From: Leptasterias polaris
Lineage: Eukaryota > Echinodermata > Asteroidea > Forcipulatida > Asteriidae
NCBI GenBank assembly: GCA_037783415.1
Contig: JAZGTN010000002.1
Location: 1,612,001 to 1,676,000 of the forward strand
Direction of reading: 5' to 3'
DNA: 64,000 bases
This document shows, in pieces, positions 62,383 to 64,000 of this stretch (position 1 is the stretch's first letter; every line of letters begins with the position of its first letter). The translations under genes were made by a program, and so were the position numbers. The notes beneath the pieces are model-generated. The model saw only the letters and a list, made by a program, of their open reading frames with translations. It did not search any database and was not told the DNA's origin.

Positions 62383-64000
62383 CCTGCAGTGTGCCAATAC
62401 GCTCGACTCCTAGCCTTCCTTGTTGGGCTGTTATGGCTCTCTTTTAACATCGGTCTTATCATAATCACCTAGCCCTGGTAGGACGTCAGTCAGTGCCACT
62501 GCACTGACGTCCTGGGTATAAAGATCCTGTACAATACGAACACAATTTTAGGTACACATTTTTCATATTTTTACCTGATTTGAGAAGCTGAAACTCCATT
62601 CATATATTCTTGGTGTCCATAACTACACTTTTTATGAATTCACAACTAACAAATACATCCATGGATGACATTATTTCCGAAAATAAGTCCGAGTTGTGCA
62701 CTAGCGATGTGACCATCGTGTACCAATTGACTGTTAAGGCTCATGTGCGCATGAGCGATATGCATAGCATCTACAATGAACGCGCATGTGCGTAAGCATT
62801 CTCAAGCGGTTCACAAGCTGTCAGTTTAGGCTGTCGTAACAAATCCGTCAATTTCCATTTTATTTTCACAATAATGTCATCCAAGGATAAAATTTACAAT
62901 TCTGAATAGAGCAGGCGTAAAGTTCAGGACACAAAGAATATGTGAGTCAAGTTTCAGATTCCTCAAAAAGGTAAAAATATGAAAAAATGTTATCATAAAT
63001 TTGTTCGCAATGGCAGAGCACCTTTATACCCTGGACTCCGTCGCGTTGTATGCAACGGAGGAGTCCAACCTGGGCTAATAATCACCATGTTTTGAGTGTT
63101 AATGGATTCATTAGACATTGTTCCATGTTCCTAGAATGTGTGTCATGATTTTTGAAAGTGGTAAAAATTTGGCAAATCTGCTGACTAGTCTGGCAAAAAT
63201 GGTAGAAACTGCAAATACGGATATTTTGTACATGAGCTGTCTCAAAACCCTCCGGTCTGCGATACTGTCAGGAGGATGGAGAGTTGCTATTATCGCAATT
63301 ATCTTACCTCCTGATGTGGGTGTACTGTAGGGCCAATAAGCGAAGGGAGTCCAGCATATATTGGCACTTTTACGAGGCTAAACAAAAACTAAAGATGCAT
63401 TTGTAGATACTTACCAATACTGTGTGTGTGTGTGTACGAAACATGGCCCCGCCCACGGTACAAAATATCTGTCCTTTTTTCACTTGTAGCAACAACCATG
63501 AATGAATTGGCGCACGCGCAGAGCGATGCTAGCGGTGATTGGTTAATAAATTACCCGGCAACTTCAACCTTAGAATTTTAGCTGTCAATCACCGTTTGTT
63601 CTATAGAAATCGACCGAATATAAATATTTTTACACAAGTTTGAAAAATTTAACGATTTTTGATCGTTTACTACATACCTATAGCAACTCTAGACGCTCAC
63701 GAAAGTGCGATATTCGTCCTTTTTGACTATTAAATACCCATAAACTAATCTCTTCGTAAAAAATATAACCGCCGAAGACGTCCAGAAGAGCGCCGACAAA
63801 TTATTAGTCAGCAGCCGAAAGCTGCATCGTCGCAATGGCGGCCATCTTGGATTCCATGACTGATAGTGCACACGTAAGTAATCCAATGCAATACGATTTC
63901 AATCCACTACCATCCGAAATTGTAACATCACCATTACTCATAATTCGATGAAAAAATGTTTCTTCTGATACAAATTTTATGGATTATCACAATTTTGTAT
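62383..64000. other. CCT6 intron and possible upstream region; two hairpins, possible plus-strand exon
   Basis: Two short hairpins occur: AGGACGTCAGT/ACTGACGTCCT at 62,480-62,513, and TGGACTCC/GGAGTCCA at 63,032-63,067. At 63,835 the plus strand reads ATGGCGGCCATCTTGG with ATTCCATGACTGATAGTGCA, then a GTAAGT donor at about 63,874. This may be a short exon or just a YY1-like site. No CCT6 exon 1 was found here. Confidence 0.35.

Noticed and set aside
61690..63900. CCT6 exon 1 in the window
   Set aside because: No minus-strand segment encoding the expected N-terminus (LGPKG-type text ending in a split Met codon with a GT donor) was found.

Overview
The window is animal (eukaryotic) nuclear DNA: AT-rich, intron-rich and dense in transposons, with metazoan splice sites. 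The protein content and the repeat types (Ty3/gypsy LTR element, CR1/L2-like LINE with a 2A-like motif, tRNA-derived SINEs, many foldback MITEs) suggest a marine invertebrate deuterostome, most likely an echinoderm and perhaps a sea star. That placement is inference; no search was run.

Only one host protein gene is certain. It is CCT6, the zeta subunit of the TRiC/CCT cytosolic chaperonin, on the minus strand from 61,684 down to its stop codon at 25,921. Eleven coding exons can be joined at canonical splice sites with matching phases, giving 486 residues. About 46 N-terminal residues (including the LGPKG region) must lie in an exon beyond 64,000. The fourth intron seen here (40,024-59,076) is 19 kb because of transposon insertions.

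Layout. 1-25,900: intergenic, no convincing gene. It holds MITEs, a 36-bp minisatellite of 22 copies inside a dispersed repeat, tRNA-derived SINEs (one pair fused head to head), and two truncated LINE pieces (12.7 and 14 kb). 25,921-34,927: seven CCT6 exons with MITEs in the introns, including a 337-bp TTAA-flanked palindrome and a 978-bp element nested in a SINE. 35,026 to about 38,815: a CR1/L2-like LINE with an intact ORF, on the same strand as CCT6. 39,809-40,023: a CCT6 exon. 40,072-48,234: a full-length Ty3/gypsy element on the plus strand, with LTRs differing at 1 of 974 positions, a textbook -1 gag/pol frameshift signal, and one internal gag frameshift. 48,431-58,898: a MITE containing an 18-copy 35-bp minisatellite, split by a 9,601-bp TA-flanked foldback element. 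59,077-61,684: three CCT6 exons, with a 1,002-bp DNA element in the intron between 59,791 and 61,621. 61,685-64,000: CCT6 intron with dispersed repeats.

The most interesting object is the foldback element at 49,282-58,882. Its 29-bp terminal inverted repeats, TA target duplication, two opposed arrays of about 83-bp units, an inverted inner block of about 400 bp, and a 2.8-kb centre without a recognisable transposase make it a candidate new family of giant non-autonomous foldback transposons.
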